Source: Stentor coeruleus (taxonomy: Eukaryota; Ciliophora; Heterotrichea; Heterotrichida; Stentoridae). Taken from it: DNA of 64,000 nt. The translations under genes and the position numbers were made by a program. The notes below the pieces were generated by a model, which made no database searches, had not been told where the DNA came from, and was given only the letters and a program-made list of their open reading frames with translations. Positions 30,701 through 37,794 of this stretch are shown in pieces; within the stretch, counting starts at the first letter, position 1; each line of letters starts with the position of its first letter. The DNA is taken from assembly GCA_001970955.1 (NCBI GenBank), contig MPUH01000108.1, forward strand, positions 1 through 64,000. The letters run 5' to 3'.

Positions 30701-31184
30701 GTTTTTCAATTTGTCTGTTTCTTTCATCCATATATCCATTACGAATTTGTTCCAATTGTTTTTTCTCATCTTTGAAAGCTTTTTCTGATTGTCTGATTCT
30801 GACATCATCGAATTTTTTCAAAGCGTTTTCAATCATTTCGTTTTTTTTCGCCCTTGCTATTGGAACAGCTGATTTTCCACGTACAGGCCGAAGATTTGTA
30901 AATGAAACGTTATGCAGAGCTTTATAGATCTGCCCAAGGACCTTTTGCATATATCCAAATTCTAAAGCTTTGACTCTGGCTGGAGTGAATTTAATATTAA
31001 GGCGCTCAAGTGTGGCTTGGACCTTAGTAAGATTTGAGTCCACATAGCTCGGTTTAGATGAAAATGACCCAAAGTCTTCTTGAAGATTATATCGATAAAG
31101 TATCGAACCTAAAATATACCCATTGCTAAAATCCTCATCTATATTTTTAACTTGCAAACCAAGTTCTGAAAGCCAGGTTTCCAT
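27792..31184 (-). CDS. SPEF2: SPEF2/CPC1-like central-pair protein
   Basis: 1130 residues with the SPEF2/KPL2 (Chlamydomonas CPC1) layout. The N-terminus is a calponin-homology-like CH domain (METWLSELGLQVKNIDEDFS ... GYILGSILYRYNL, residues 1-100). A long basic/charged helical region follows (about 110-400). An adenylate-kinase-like domain starts at about residue 538 with P-loop GPSFSGKKTQTKKLQ; it has CVTRAVDRRIDP as a lid-like segment. The helical C-terminus is family-typical in tone. SPEF2/CPC1 is part of the C1b projection of the axonemal central pair and is needed for normal beat frequency. The protein is shorter than human SPEF2 (about 1800) but similar to protist forms. No intron is needed in 3.4 kb. 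Next to it lie two more genes in the same orientation, 12-13 bp apart. Confidence 0.88.
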   Translation of the reverse strand: METWLSELGLQVKNIDEDFSNGYILGSILYRYNLQEDFGSFSSKPSYVDSNLTKVQATLERLNIKFTPARVKALEFGYMQKVLGQIYKALHNVSFTNLRPVRGKSAVPIARAKKNEMIENALKKFDDVRIRQSEKAFKDEKKQLEQIRNGYMDERNRQIEKLQSNKLFMKKWETEGRGNWKNNQMRKTARVRHEENVMAKLAADIVQKKIENNLDHCTQVADGIKEFERNMIRLGIDHPPEQKDLKKKKIDIKTEALVTMAKIIERKAVNQQATKEREVRQRNLIVEQRKNEKFDKYKKASARMWISLRLVFSKLYTFGFVGIKKYAHKMRSYSNSLKNTEDLLKKTQMTWGKIEDDRRKQIDEEEKAKKKVLAKEKHEIQSRIIQQKRTKMTEHIETCLPILDLVLEITEEASNYLKTHDKIPEKLWDNWLGLFKNNLPPTYKDPTLLKLYNINDKDSLTGRNDKMKDLMDLTFAGSPEISPEAITEYLEFEGIWSYSKSVNNFLLGDILETIIPIAYPKDPDPPLPEGPNYLPLKVILIGPSFSGKKTQTKKLQDNYGLKVVEIGKIIEDAKKVAQRKSEMEDPKTKKKIVEEEPEVFVQACSETMGEDIEGRNKLLRAKLRGMFGDAPKIEEEAKKILKKDEVKCQGFLLVNYPTTIEEAINLEKQMSCFIHPSELPEPLSSIKAKEAMIIAKPSVKPPAAQRMFRNAWDLVIILDIDQNICVTRAVDRRIDPAGNIYNMTYNPPPDNILHKCKVLDKPTAIEVQEMYAEFSPHKEALLNWYSQFGNEFTSNLIHIRGTQNADTVFDIIKQKISGILRDKSLNVTPNASNREITVIKYEQAAELCRIWEKIKSTYLDDIGKFLAFGELHWNMFNGYLDQRKSEFLSFLQMPDDKASLFSEFKDYVHEVINSKSIFTSAEIATFNLQADDLMDSIWDVIAHRKDQAISKRQQIIDSSILPQQIAGICYIAMCLLQTELNKYYSIMNFVEKYYYYLDCRQLVQHPTPQLKINWEDWPDKSIGESLLKHLIISAKGFTLNLTEHAPETYIYLSRIENINKFALEAMKKYRKGSEELFVVLDEWICKAVDLENKAMVSKVNCLKKVLITRVTDETMEFPSNIDILLDLVNP

Positions 31185-31196
31185 TATTATATACTA

Positions 31197-32096
31197 TTAC
31201 TTCTTCTTAATCCACAGTTCAGGTTTTTGAAACTGCTCTTTAATAAAATCTTCCCACATATCTACAGGTATTGCTTTTTCTCTAACTCTCCTGTATAAAT
31301 CTGGAATTTGAATAAATTGTGCTGGGTCTCTAGATGAATATCCTAATTTCATTATTAAGCATTTTGAGTAAAAATACTTTTGCAAATCCTCATTTGACTT
31401 TTGAGATATTTCTTTTTCTTGATCTTTGAACATATGGTCTAATTCATCTAGTTCAATTTGTTGTTTGTTATCTCTGGGAGAAACTATGCTGGAAGTAATA
31501 CTGGTTTTTGAATGCATCTCGTCTATGGCTGAGGATATTTCGAGACAGTCAGCTTTTGCATCTGTGTCACCGGTGGATTGCTTGAATTTTTGAATTTGCT
31601 TGTTTAGACCTTCAATTTGACAGGCACGGTTTTCGAGTAGTGCAGAAAGATTCATGTTAGATTCTTTTGCTTTAACTTCTTCTAGTAGGATGCTACCTTT
31701 TTCATTTGCTATTACACGAACACGCTCTAAATATAAGGACACACAAGGAGAAATATTTGATACTGGATAACAAGCTATTTCGTTACTAATTTTCTTGCAT
31801 GCTTCAGAGCTTTCAATTGAGCTTTCTTTTATTGATAATGTCTGGATTGTATAACGAGATAAATACGTAAAAATTCTTTTTTCATCTGTTGATAAAGGCT
31901 TAATACTATCATGAAGAATTGCTTCTATTGAACATTTTAGTTTATCAAGTCGAAAATCTAGCAATTTTATAGGATTTGCAGAACTAAGTTTAATAATATA
32001 GTTCGTAGGTGTAACACAAACAGAAGAATGAGCCGATATTTTATCAATGCTAATCATGTTTTCACAGTTTATACACAAAACATCAATTTCTTCCAT
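31197..32096 (-). CDS. Unknown protein with N-terminal C2HC-like finger
   Basis: 299 residues. The start MEEIDVLCINCENMISIDKI continues to SAHSSVC, giving CxxC...H...C spaced like the small C2HC fingers seen at the N-termini of several ciliate proteins. A helical middle (about 60-190) and a Ser/Asp-rich linker follow. The C-terminal 70 residues are conserved-looking: YFYSKCLIMKLGYSSRDPAQ then FIQIPDLYRRVREKAIPVDM and WEDFIKEQFQKPELWIKKK. I do not recognise the family. The 3' end is 12 bp from the SPEF2 start, and SPEF2 orientation is the same, so a shared ciliary role is possible but unproven. Confidence 0.6.
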   Translation of the reverse strand: MEEIDVLCINCENMISIDKISAHSSVCVTPTNYIIKLSSANPIKLLDFRLDKLKCSIEAILHDSIKPLSTDEKRIFTYLSRYTIQTLSIKESSIESSEACKKISNEIACYPVSNISPCVSLYLERVRVIANEKGSILLEEVKAKESNMNLSALLENRACQIEGLNKQIQKFKQSTGDTDAKADCLEISSAIDEMHSKTSITSSIVSPRDNKQQIELDELDHMFKDQEKEISQKSNEDLQKYFYSKCLIMKLGYSSRDPAQFIQIPDLYRRVREKAIPVDMWEDFIKEQFQKPELWIKKK

Positions 32097-32224
32097 TATT
32101 AAATCGCAATATAAGTATTTATGTATACTATATCTCTAATTATAATTAATAATTTTCTATACTTTATGCATTAGCACATCACTAACTTATAAAATTGACC
32201 TATTAAAATCTAAATCTACTTTTC

Positions 32225-33610
32225 CTAATAAACTCTAAAAGGGCTTTCTCTTGACACAGCATCTCTTAACGCTGCGTTACGAAGCGGCATGCTTTTAAGT
32301 GGTGAGCCAATCCTTTGTGGGACAATATCTTCATTACCTCTCACAGGGTTATAAACACTGCGTATAGGAGATCTTCTAAGAGGTGAGTTCGGACGTATAT
32401 CCACACTTTTAACCGGTGAAAATCTTAAACTTCTTGTTGGTGAATAAGTTTCAATACTTCTTCCTAATCCTCTATTTGGAGATATCCTAGATGGTGAATA
32501 TCTTAATGGTGAAGTTCTTCTATTTTCATTAATAGTAACACAATTTAAAGTACGTAATGGTGAATCTCTTTGAGGTCTAAAATAACTTGTATTTGTATTT
32601 GATATACCATCATACATTCTTATTGGCGAAGAACGTAATGGTGATGATCTTCTTAATGGTGAAGAAGCTCTTGGGTTTATTGAAGTATTAGTCATATAAT
32701 TTCTCATCCTTGAAGGGGAAATTCTAGATGGAGATTCTTGTTTAAAAGTTTGAGATCTTATTGGAGAACTTTGAGTCATTGATCTTTGTATATCACGACT
32801 TGGTGATGATTTTCTAAGTGGTGATGAATTTCTTATAGGTGAAGATCTAAGACCATATGAAGATCTTGATGGAGACTCATTTCTTATATAATTTTCTGTT
32901 GAGTTAGCTTTAGCAGGTGATCTTCGTATAGGTGAAGATCCTCTAGGCTTTTTAGGCATTATAGCATCTACATATTCAACATAACTTATACATCCATCTC
33001 CATCAATATCTAATCTTCTTAAAATACCACTTATTTCGCTTTCGCTCAAATAAAAACCATTTCTACTCATCATTCCTCTAATTGCCGGTTTTTCAATAGC
33101 ACTACTTCTATTTATATCTAAAGCTCGAAAGCTATCTAAAAGCCCAAAGTCACTTTGTGAAGTTATTTCAAATCTTAACTTCTCAACTTCTTCATGAAAA
33201 GACATTTCAAGTTCTATTAACTGTAAGAGTAAGTATTGGGTTTCTGTAGAAAAAGAAGTGTAAGATGGACGTAATGATACTGTATCACGAAGAAGTTCAT
33301 TAGTATTTGGTAGGACAAATTTTGAAAATTCGTTAATAGAAAGACGTCCATCTAGATTTGTATCGTATTGATTTATAAGAAGTTGAAGGCTAGAATAATT
33401 TAACGGACGACGATTTTCGATAAGAAATTGCTCAAAATCCGCTGCTGAAAGGGATCCTCTTTTTTCAGAGTCGAGAAAACGTAAAGATGTATATGTCTCA
33501 AAGTCAAAGCTTAAGCATAGAGCTTCTCGGGATTTTTCTATTTCTTGTTCACGAACTCCGACTATGTAAAATAACTGGGCTATTTTTCTTTCCGTTAGCT
33601 TACTTAGCAT
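32225..33610 (-). CDS. EF-hand protein with a long SP-x-R repeat tail
   Basis: 461 residues from the ATG at 33610 (MLSKLTERKIAQLFYIVGVR). An upstream in-frame ATG at 33664 would add a Leu/Ile/Asn-rich stretch that looks like untranslated leader, so I prefer 33610. The N-terminal 230 residues hold EF-hands: DTNLDGRLSINEF and DIDGDGCISYVEY have good calcium loops, with degenerate partners LDSEKRGSLSAADF and LDINRSSAIEKPAI, like a four-hand calmodulin-type module. Residues 240-461 are a basic tail built from many SPLR/SPIR/SPSR motifs (SSPIRNSSPLRKSSPSR and so on) that ends SPFRVY. Each is a proline-directed phosphosite next to Arg, so the tail may be regulated by CDK/MAPK-type kinases or bind microtubules. 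Function unknown; the leader gap to the divergent FYVE gene is under 100 bp. Confidence 0.75.
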   Translation of the reverse strand: MLSKLTERKIAQLFYIVGVREQEIEKSREALCLSFDFETYTSLRFLDSEKRGSLSAADFEQFLIENRRPLNYSSLQLLINQYDTNLDGRLSINEFSKFVLPNTNELLRDTVSLRPSYTSFSTETQYLLLQLIELEMSFHEEVEKLRFEITSQSDFGLLDSFRALDINRSSAIEKPAIRGMMSRNGFYLSESEISGILRRLDIDGDGCISYVEYVDAIMPKKPRGSSPIRRSPAKANSTENYIRNESPSRSSYGLRSSPIRNSSPLRKSSPSRDIQRSMTQSSPIRSQTFKQESPSRISPSRMRNYMTNTSINPRASSPLRRSSPLRSSPIRMYDGISNTNTSYFRPQRDSPLRTLNCVTINENRRTSPLRYSPSRISPNRGLGRSIETYSPTRSLRFSPVKSVDIRPNSPLRRSPIRSVYNPVRGNEDIVPQRIGSPLKSMPLRNAALRDAVSRESPFRVY

Positions 33611-33683
33611 TTTTAGATTATTAAAGATAATGGAAATAATACATAATAACAATTTAATTGCCATAAATTAGAAATGATTGAAC

Positions 33684-34337
33684 ATGTTAATTAATATTAT
33701 GGGAGCGAATTTGCCCAAAGATCTCCTTAGCGCAGAGCGATCAAAACTAGATATATTTGAAGGAATTTACATGAGAAAAATATACGAGTTTGATGCATAT
33801 CAAAATGACGATGATGATGAAGACTGGGAAAAAGTCACATTACGAATACATCAAGCAAGAATTGAATGTCATTGTAATGATGATGTTGATATAGCAAATA
33901 TTGGCTGTGAATTTTTAATAATTCACCAAAACCATAGAAACAAAGAAATTGTAGTTGGTCTAATGACAGAAAAAAAAATCTGGAAACTTCAGGCTTTAAA
34001 TTTACGACAATTTATTGACCTGGGAACTATTCTGATGAATTCAAAGGTACCATCATGGTCAATTTCTCCAGTTTGTCAAGTTTGCTCTAAAACTTTTAAT
34101 TTATCGAAGAGAAGACATCATTGCAGAAATTGTGGGAAAAATATATGCAAGAAATGCTTGATTAGTACTAATTACAAAATTGAAGGCTTTTATAAATTGA
34201 CTAAGGTTTGTAAAAGCTGTTCTACACTACTGGGAATCCAAATTGATTTATTAAAAAGTATTGAAAGAAATTGTATTGGGCGGAATGAGAGCTCAATAAA
34301 ATCTTTATTGCTTCCTTGCCCTAGTAGAAGTTCTTAA
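33684..34337 (+). CDS. FYVE zinc-finger protein
   Basis: The ATG at 33684 (MLINIMGANLPKD) or at 33699 (MGANLPKD) starts the protein; the second gives 212 residues and an N-terminal MGAN myristoylation-like sequence, and I slightly prefer it. The first 110 residues form a beta-rich domain with alternating hydrophobics (KVTLRIHQARIECHCNDDVD ... IGCEFLIIHQNHRN) that could be a PH-like fold. The C-terminal finger is a classic FYVE: CQVCSKTFNLSKRRHHCRNC, GKNICKKCLI and VCKSCS supply eight zinc ligands, and RRHHCR is the PI3P-binding motif. The usual WxxD is only partly kept. FYVE proteins bind PI3P on endosomes, which fits with ESCRT function in the window but does not prove a link. The start region is shared with the divergent EF-hand gene. 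Confidence 0.88.
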   Translation: MLINIMGANLPKDLLSAERSKLDIFEGIYMRKIYEFDAYQNDDDDEDWEKVTLRIHQARIECHCNDDVDIANIGCEFLIIHQNHRNKEIVVGLMTEKKIWKLQALNLRQFIDLGTILMNSKVPSWSISPVCQVCSKTFNLSKRRHHCRNCGKNICKKCLISTNYKIEGFYKLTKVCKSCSTLLGIQIDLLKSIERNCIGRNESSIKSLLLPCPSRSS

Positions 34338-34913
34338 ATGACTATTATTTGCCGTTCATGTAAGATTTATTTGTTATTTTGATAATTTGTTTAACTAGAA
34401 AGTATAATAAAATATTATGGATTTCTCAATTGAAAGAAATGCCAAAAAGCAATTAATTACTTACAATTTGTTTAACTAGAAAGTATAATAAAATATTATG
34501 GATTTCTCAATTGAAAGAAATGCCAAAAAGCAATTAGTTACTTACAATAATAATGGGTCATGTGCACTCAGATGAAAAAGGTATTGCATTATCATACAAA
34601 AGATCTTCATAAACTAGCTTAAAAGTTTAAATCAAAAAATTAGTGAGTATATAGTGAAACTTTCAAGACATGGTTTATATCCTTCAAAAATTAGTATTAT
34701 TATGAGATACTTATAAGATTTAATACAGGGGTAAAAATTCTAAGAATTTTGAAAAAAAAAAAAATTAAATCAAAAATTTCATAAGATTTTTTTCACCTGC
34801 TAAATGGAGATAAACTTAGAAATGGTATCTGCTTAATTAGATAAACCTTCTAATAGTTTAGAAAAGCCATTAACTTATGTGATAAAATATATTATTAAAA
34901 AGATAAAAGAAAT
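34338..34913. other. Convergent intergenic region with 81-bp tandem duplication
   Basis: 576 bp between convergent 3' ends. It contains the 81-bp repeat at 34384-34545 and an A/T-rich remainder with no recognised gene. Confidence 0.5.
34384..34545. repeat. 81-bp tandem duplication
   Basis: 34384-34464 is repeated at 34465-34545 with one mismatch (AATTA versus AGTTA near the end of each copy). No N lies between. It may be genuine slippage or an unmerged contig overlap. Confidence 0.9.
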
Positions 34914-35615
34914 TCAATAAAGCCTGATAAACTCTGGGTGTGATTTTTGATACTTTTCACAATGCCCTCCAATTTTTGAAAGCAAAAATGATGAATCATC
35001 TCTCAATAGCACAAGCTGCGAAACATTTTTTTTTTCAGATATATATGCAGCCTGAAGTTCATTTATCTGTTTTTGCATCTGAGCTATTTTTTCTTCTAAA
35101 TCATTATTTATAAAAAGCATGTTAGACGCCTTAGAGGCAATTTTGGTAATTTTAACTTCAAGGCTTGGCTGGATAAGCCTGCTTATATTTTCAAGTTCAT
35201 TATCAAAGATCAAAATAAGTTCTTTAAGCTTATTATTCGACTTCTCTACACTTTCAATTTCATCAGTTAGAATTTGGTTTTTTTTTATACTGTCAATAAT
35301 ATTTTTTTTCTCCTCTTCATATTCCATTATTTTTCTACTGAACATCTTATTTTTAACTTTAGCACAATCAATTCCACTTTGTATCTCTTTGATAATTTTC
35401 TTTTTTTTTCTCTTTAATTTTTGAATCACATCCTGAGAAATATCTACTTTTGCACTCCAATCATCATAATTCATTAATTTATCTTTAAGTTTTATTAGTT
35501 GCTCATTTCTTGTTATTGTAGTAAGTCTATAAGATACTAGGCTTTTCCAAGCTTGAGTAATAAATTCTCTTTTTGCTTGGTTTTCAATTTGGAGATATTG
35601 AAAATCATTCATCAT
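34914..35615 (-). CDS. Coiled-coil protein
   Basis: 233 residues from the ATG at 35615 (MMNDFQYLQIENQAKREFIT); the open frame extends a few codons further to a TTG, which is not a likely start. Nearly the whole length is charged helix with heptads: KLKRKKKKIIKEIQSGIDCA, EYEEEKKNIIDSIKKNQILT and NNDLEEKIAQMQKQINELQA. It ends CEKYQKSHPEFIRLY and stops with TGA, one of the clearest TGA terminations in the window. The overall look is of a ciliary or basal-body structural protein such as a small CCDC, but no specific family is recognised. Confidence 0.65.
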   Translation of the reverse strand: MMNDFQYLQIENQAKREFITQAWKSLVSYRLTTITRNEQLIKLKDKLMNYDDWSAKVDISQDVIQKLKRKKKKIIKEIQSGIDCAKVKNKMFSRKIMEYEEEKKNIIDSIKKNQILTDEIESVEKSNNKLKELILIFDNELENISRLIQPSLEVKITKIASKASNMLFINNDLEEKIAQMQKQINELQAAYISEKKNVSQLVLLRDDSSFLLSKIGGHCEKYQKSHPEFIRLY

Positions 35616-35627
35616 TATAGCCCCCAA

Positions 35628-36011
35628 ATTTTAAATTAAAATTAATTAGATATATAATATTAACTGATGCCAATTCATTAATTTATTATTCATGAAATGT
35701 ATTAATGCAGCAAAGCTCATGATATTGTTTTATATAAAAATAATCTAACTGTATAGACAAGAATTATATTTATCTTTACTTAAAATTTTCATTTGGACCT
35801 ATTTAGTAGCCATTCCTCTAATATAGTAAAAAATTCTAAAGGTGCGCTAATCATTACAAATAGTATTACTAATGCCGAAATAATGATTATCTATGCAATA
35901 TATCTTGATTCTAATTCTTCTATACTCATATTTCCTAACATTATCCTATAAGAGTTTGTAATTAAATCCAAATGCAAAAATGATAACTATTAAGCATTCA
36001 CTTATTTTTAA
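35628..36011. other. Intergenic region with one candidate microprotein
   Basis: 384 bp between two minus-strand genes. It holds the TAG-interrupted membrane microprotein frame at 35789-35941; nothing else recognised. Confidence 0.45.
35789..35941 (-). CDS. Candidate membrane microprotein with in-frame TAG
   Basis: From ATG at 35941 the frame reads MLGNMSIEELESRYIA, then TAG at 35893-35891, then IIIISALVILFVMISAPLEF, FTILEEWLLNRSK and TGA: 50 positions in all. An acidic N-terminus, a single hydrophobic helix and a charged tail make a convincing single-pass microprotein if the TAG is read as Gln or another residue. No 15-nt GT...AG unit overlaps the TAG. It could be a readthrough gene, a pseudogene with one nonsense change, or a chance open frame; the clean design on both sides of the TAG is the reason for listing it. 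Confidence 0.35.
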
Positions 36012-36725
36012 CTACTGAGTTAACTTGTGTAAAAATATGCTGGCAGCTGAACCTACATTAAGACTATCAACCGTATCTCCACCACCAGGAATCCAATAAA
36101 ATTCATCACATTCAGCTTTAACTCTATCTCTAAGTCCTGAGCCTTCATTTCCAAGTACCAACATAGTTTTATGATATTTTTCAAGATCTTTAATATCTTT
36201 TCCAATCCCTGATCCAATAATTTTCCATCCAAAAGCTTTGATACTATTAAGAAAAATTGGCATATCATTAACAGAATATATATTCAACCACTCTAAAGCT
36301 CCTGAAGAAACTTTAGCAACAGCAGGACTAAGTGGTGCAGAATGCTTTAATGACATAACAATCCCATCAACTTTAAAGAAATGAGCTGACCTCAAAATAC
36401 TTCCTAAATTCTGTGGGTCTATAACTTGATCTAAACAAAGCCATTTCTGTGGATGATTTTGTGTGAAAATCTCATAGTTTTTAAGCATTATCGGGTCTAT
36501 TTTTGAAGTTTTAAGGACTATACCTTGATGTGGTTTGTTAAAGGCTAGTTTTTCAATTTTTTCAATATGAGATTTTGTAAAGCTCAGTCCAAGTTCAGAA
36601 GCTTTTGATAGGATTTTCTGCTTTTCTAGCAAAGGTTCTGTGAGAAATAACCCATAAAATTTACGTCTGTTTGCAGTTAATGCGGCAAGGACTGGATTGA
36701 AGCCATAAAGATAGTCAAAACCCAT
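36012..36725 (-). CDS. MRM1: SpoU-type rRNA 2'-O-ribose methyltransferase (MRM1-like)
   Basis: 237 residues starting MGFDYLYGFNPVLAALTANR at 36725; an ATG 10 codons upstream would overlap the divergent gene's start and adds an Asn-rich stretch, so the shorter start is chosen. The N-terminal substrate-binding domain (FGLFLTEPLL-like KFYGLFLTEPLLEKQKIL) is followed by a SPOUT domain: motif 1 LCLDQVIDPQNLGSILRSAH, motif 2 TMLVLGNEGSGLRDRV and motif 3 DSLNVGSAASIFLHKLT. These are the knotted-fold signature of TrmH/RlmB/MRM1 enzymes, which methylate a ribose 2'-OH in rRNA using SAM. Similarity to MRM1 suggests the mitochondrial large rRNA; a nuclear or tRNA substrate cannot be excluded. The start is only 12 bp from the divergent ATG at 36738. 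Confidence 0.9.
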   Translation of the reverse strand: MGFDYLYGFNPVLAALTANRRKFYGLFLTEPLLEKQKILSKASELGLSFTKSHIEKIEKLAFNKPHQGIVLKTSKIDPIMLKNYEIFTQNHPQKWLCLDQVIDPQNLGSILRSAHFFKVDGIVMSLKHSAPLSPAVAKVSSGALEWLNIYSVNDMPIFLNSIKAFGWKIIGSGIGKDIKDLEKYHKTMLVLGNEGSGLRDRVKAECDEFYWIPGGGDTVDSLNVGSAASIFLHKLTQ

Positions 36726-36737
36726 ATTAAAATTATT
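36726..36737. promoter_or_regulatory. 12-bp gap between divergent start codons
   Basis: Only 12 bases separate the ATG of the methyltransferase (36725, -) from the ATG of the coiled-coil protein (36738, +). Transcripts must have almost no 5' UTR, or the promoters must lie inside the opposite gene. If an upstream in-frame ATG is used for the minus gene, the two coding regions would overlap. No motif is recognised in the gap. Confidence 0.6.
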
Positions 36738-37730
36738 ATGCTGAATGGATTTCAAACTGATGATATGAGAGAAGTGTTTTCTAACCTCCTACAACGATTA
36801 CAAGAAACTGAAGATGAGGAAATAGAAACTGTATCTTCTGCTCCAGAAGTTACAAAACAAAAAGCTAAAACTAAAGTTATATTAAATAAAAGTACTCCAG
36901 TTTCATCAGTGGCTGAAAAATCTTCAACAACTAGTAAGAAAAAAATTAAGGCTAAAGAATTCGCTAACACAACTTTAGCACGAATGACAGGTTCAGCACA
37001 AAAGACTAAAGATAAAATAAAGCGATTAACTGAGCAACAAAAAGAAAAAGAGATGCAAAATGTGCAAAAGACCCCGAAAATAAACTCAAACTCTAGAGAA
37101 ATTGGCAAAAGAGGTGGTAAAATATATGAACGAGCAGAAAAAGAAATATCACAAACACAGCAGAAAATTGAAGAAAAGAAAAAAAAAATCGACGAAGAAA
37201 GAGAAAAAAATATCCAAGAAGAGTTAACATTCAAACCTAAAATATTGGCAAATGAAAGAGAAAAAATGACGTTGGAAGAATTTTATGAATACAATTTAGA
37301 ATGGAAAAACAGAAACAAAAGAAGAATAGATGAAAGAAAAGCTGAAATAGAAGAAAAACTTATGGCTGAATTAAAATTCGCCCCTCAGATTGATGAAAAC
37401 TCACAAAATTTGGTGGAGCAAATGGGTCAGAAATTACCAATAGAGAAAAGGCTATTAGAAAAGAAGAAAGCATCTGAAAAAAGACTTTTGGAAAAAAAGA
37501 AACAGTATAGTTGGTCATTTACACCTGATATTATTGAAAAAAGCAGAAAACTTGCTAGGAAAAAAGTTAAAAAAGATGAAAATGGAGATATTTTTAGTAG
37601 ATTATTTAACCTTTCAATTGACTCATTGCCAGATAAATCACCCAAATTTGGAGGACAGGGAAAGTGTAACAGCTTTTCTTTTACAATGTTTGGAGAAGGA
37701 AACAAAAGTCTCGATATAACTTTTAATTAA
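36738..37730 (+). CDS. Basic coiled-coil protein with FxPxI repeats
   Basis: 330 residues, unusually Lys/Glu-rich. After an acidic N-terminus the body is a long basic helix (DKIKRLTEQQKEKEMQNVQK, KIEEKKKKIDEEREKNIQEE). Repeated elements of the form TFKPKIL, KFAPQID and SFTPDI occur at intervals, each followed by charged helix. That architecture is common in ciliate and apicomplexan structural proteins of unknown role. The C-terminus GDIFSRLFNL and FSFTMFGEGNKSLDITFN is distinctive. No domain is recognised. Confidence 0.65.
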   Translation: MLNGFQTDDMREVFSNLLQRLQETEDEEIETVSSAPEVTKQKAKTKVILNKSTPVSSVAEKSSTTSKKKIKAKEFANTTLARMTGSAQKTKDKIKRLTEQQKEKEMQNVQKTPKINSNSREIGKRGGKIYERAEKEISQTQQKIEEKKKKIDEEREKNIQEELTFKPKILANEREKMTLEEFYEYNLEWKNRNKRRIDERKAEIEEKLMAELKFAPQIDENSQNLVEQMGQKLPIEKRLLEKKKASEKRLLEKKKQYSWSFTPDIIEKSRKLARKKVKKDENGDIFSRLFNLSIDSLPDKSPKFGGQGKCNSFSFTMFGEGNKSLDITFN

Positions 37731-37794
37731 AGAAATTATCAGGTATAAAATACGAATGAATAAACTTTATTATGAAGAAAAAAGAATATTTTTA

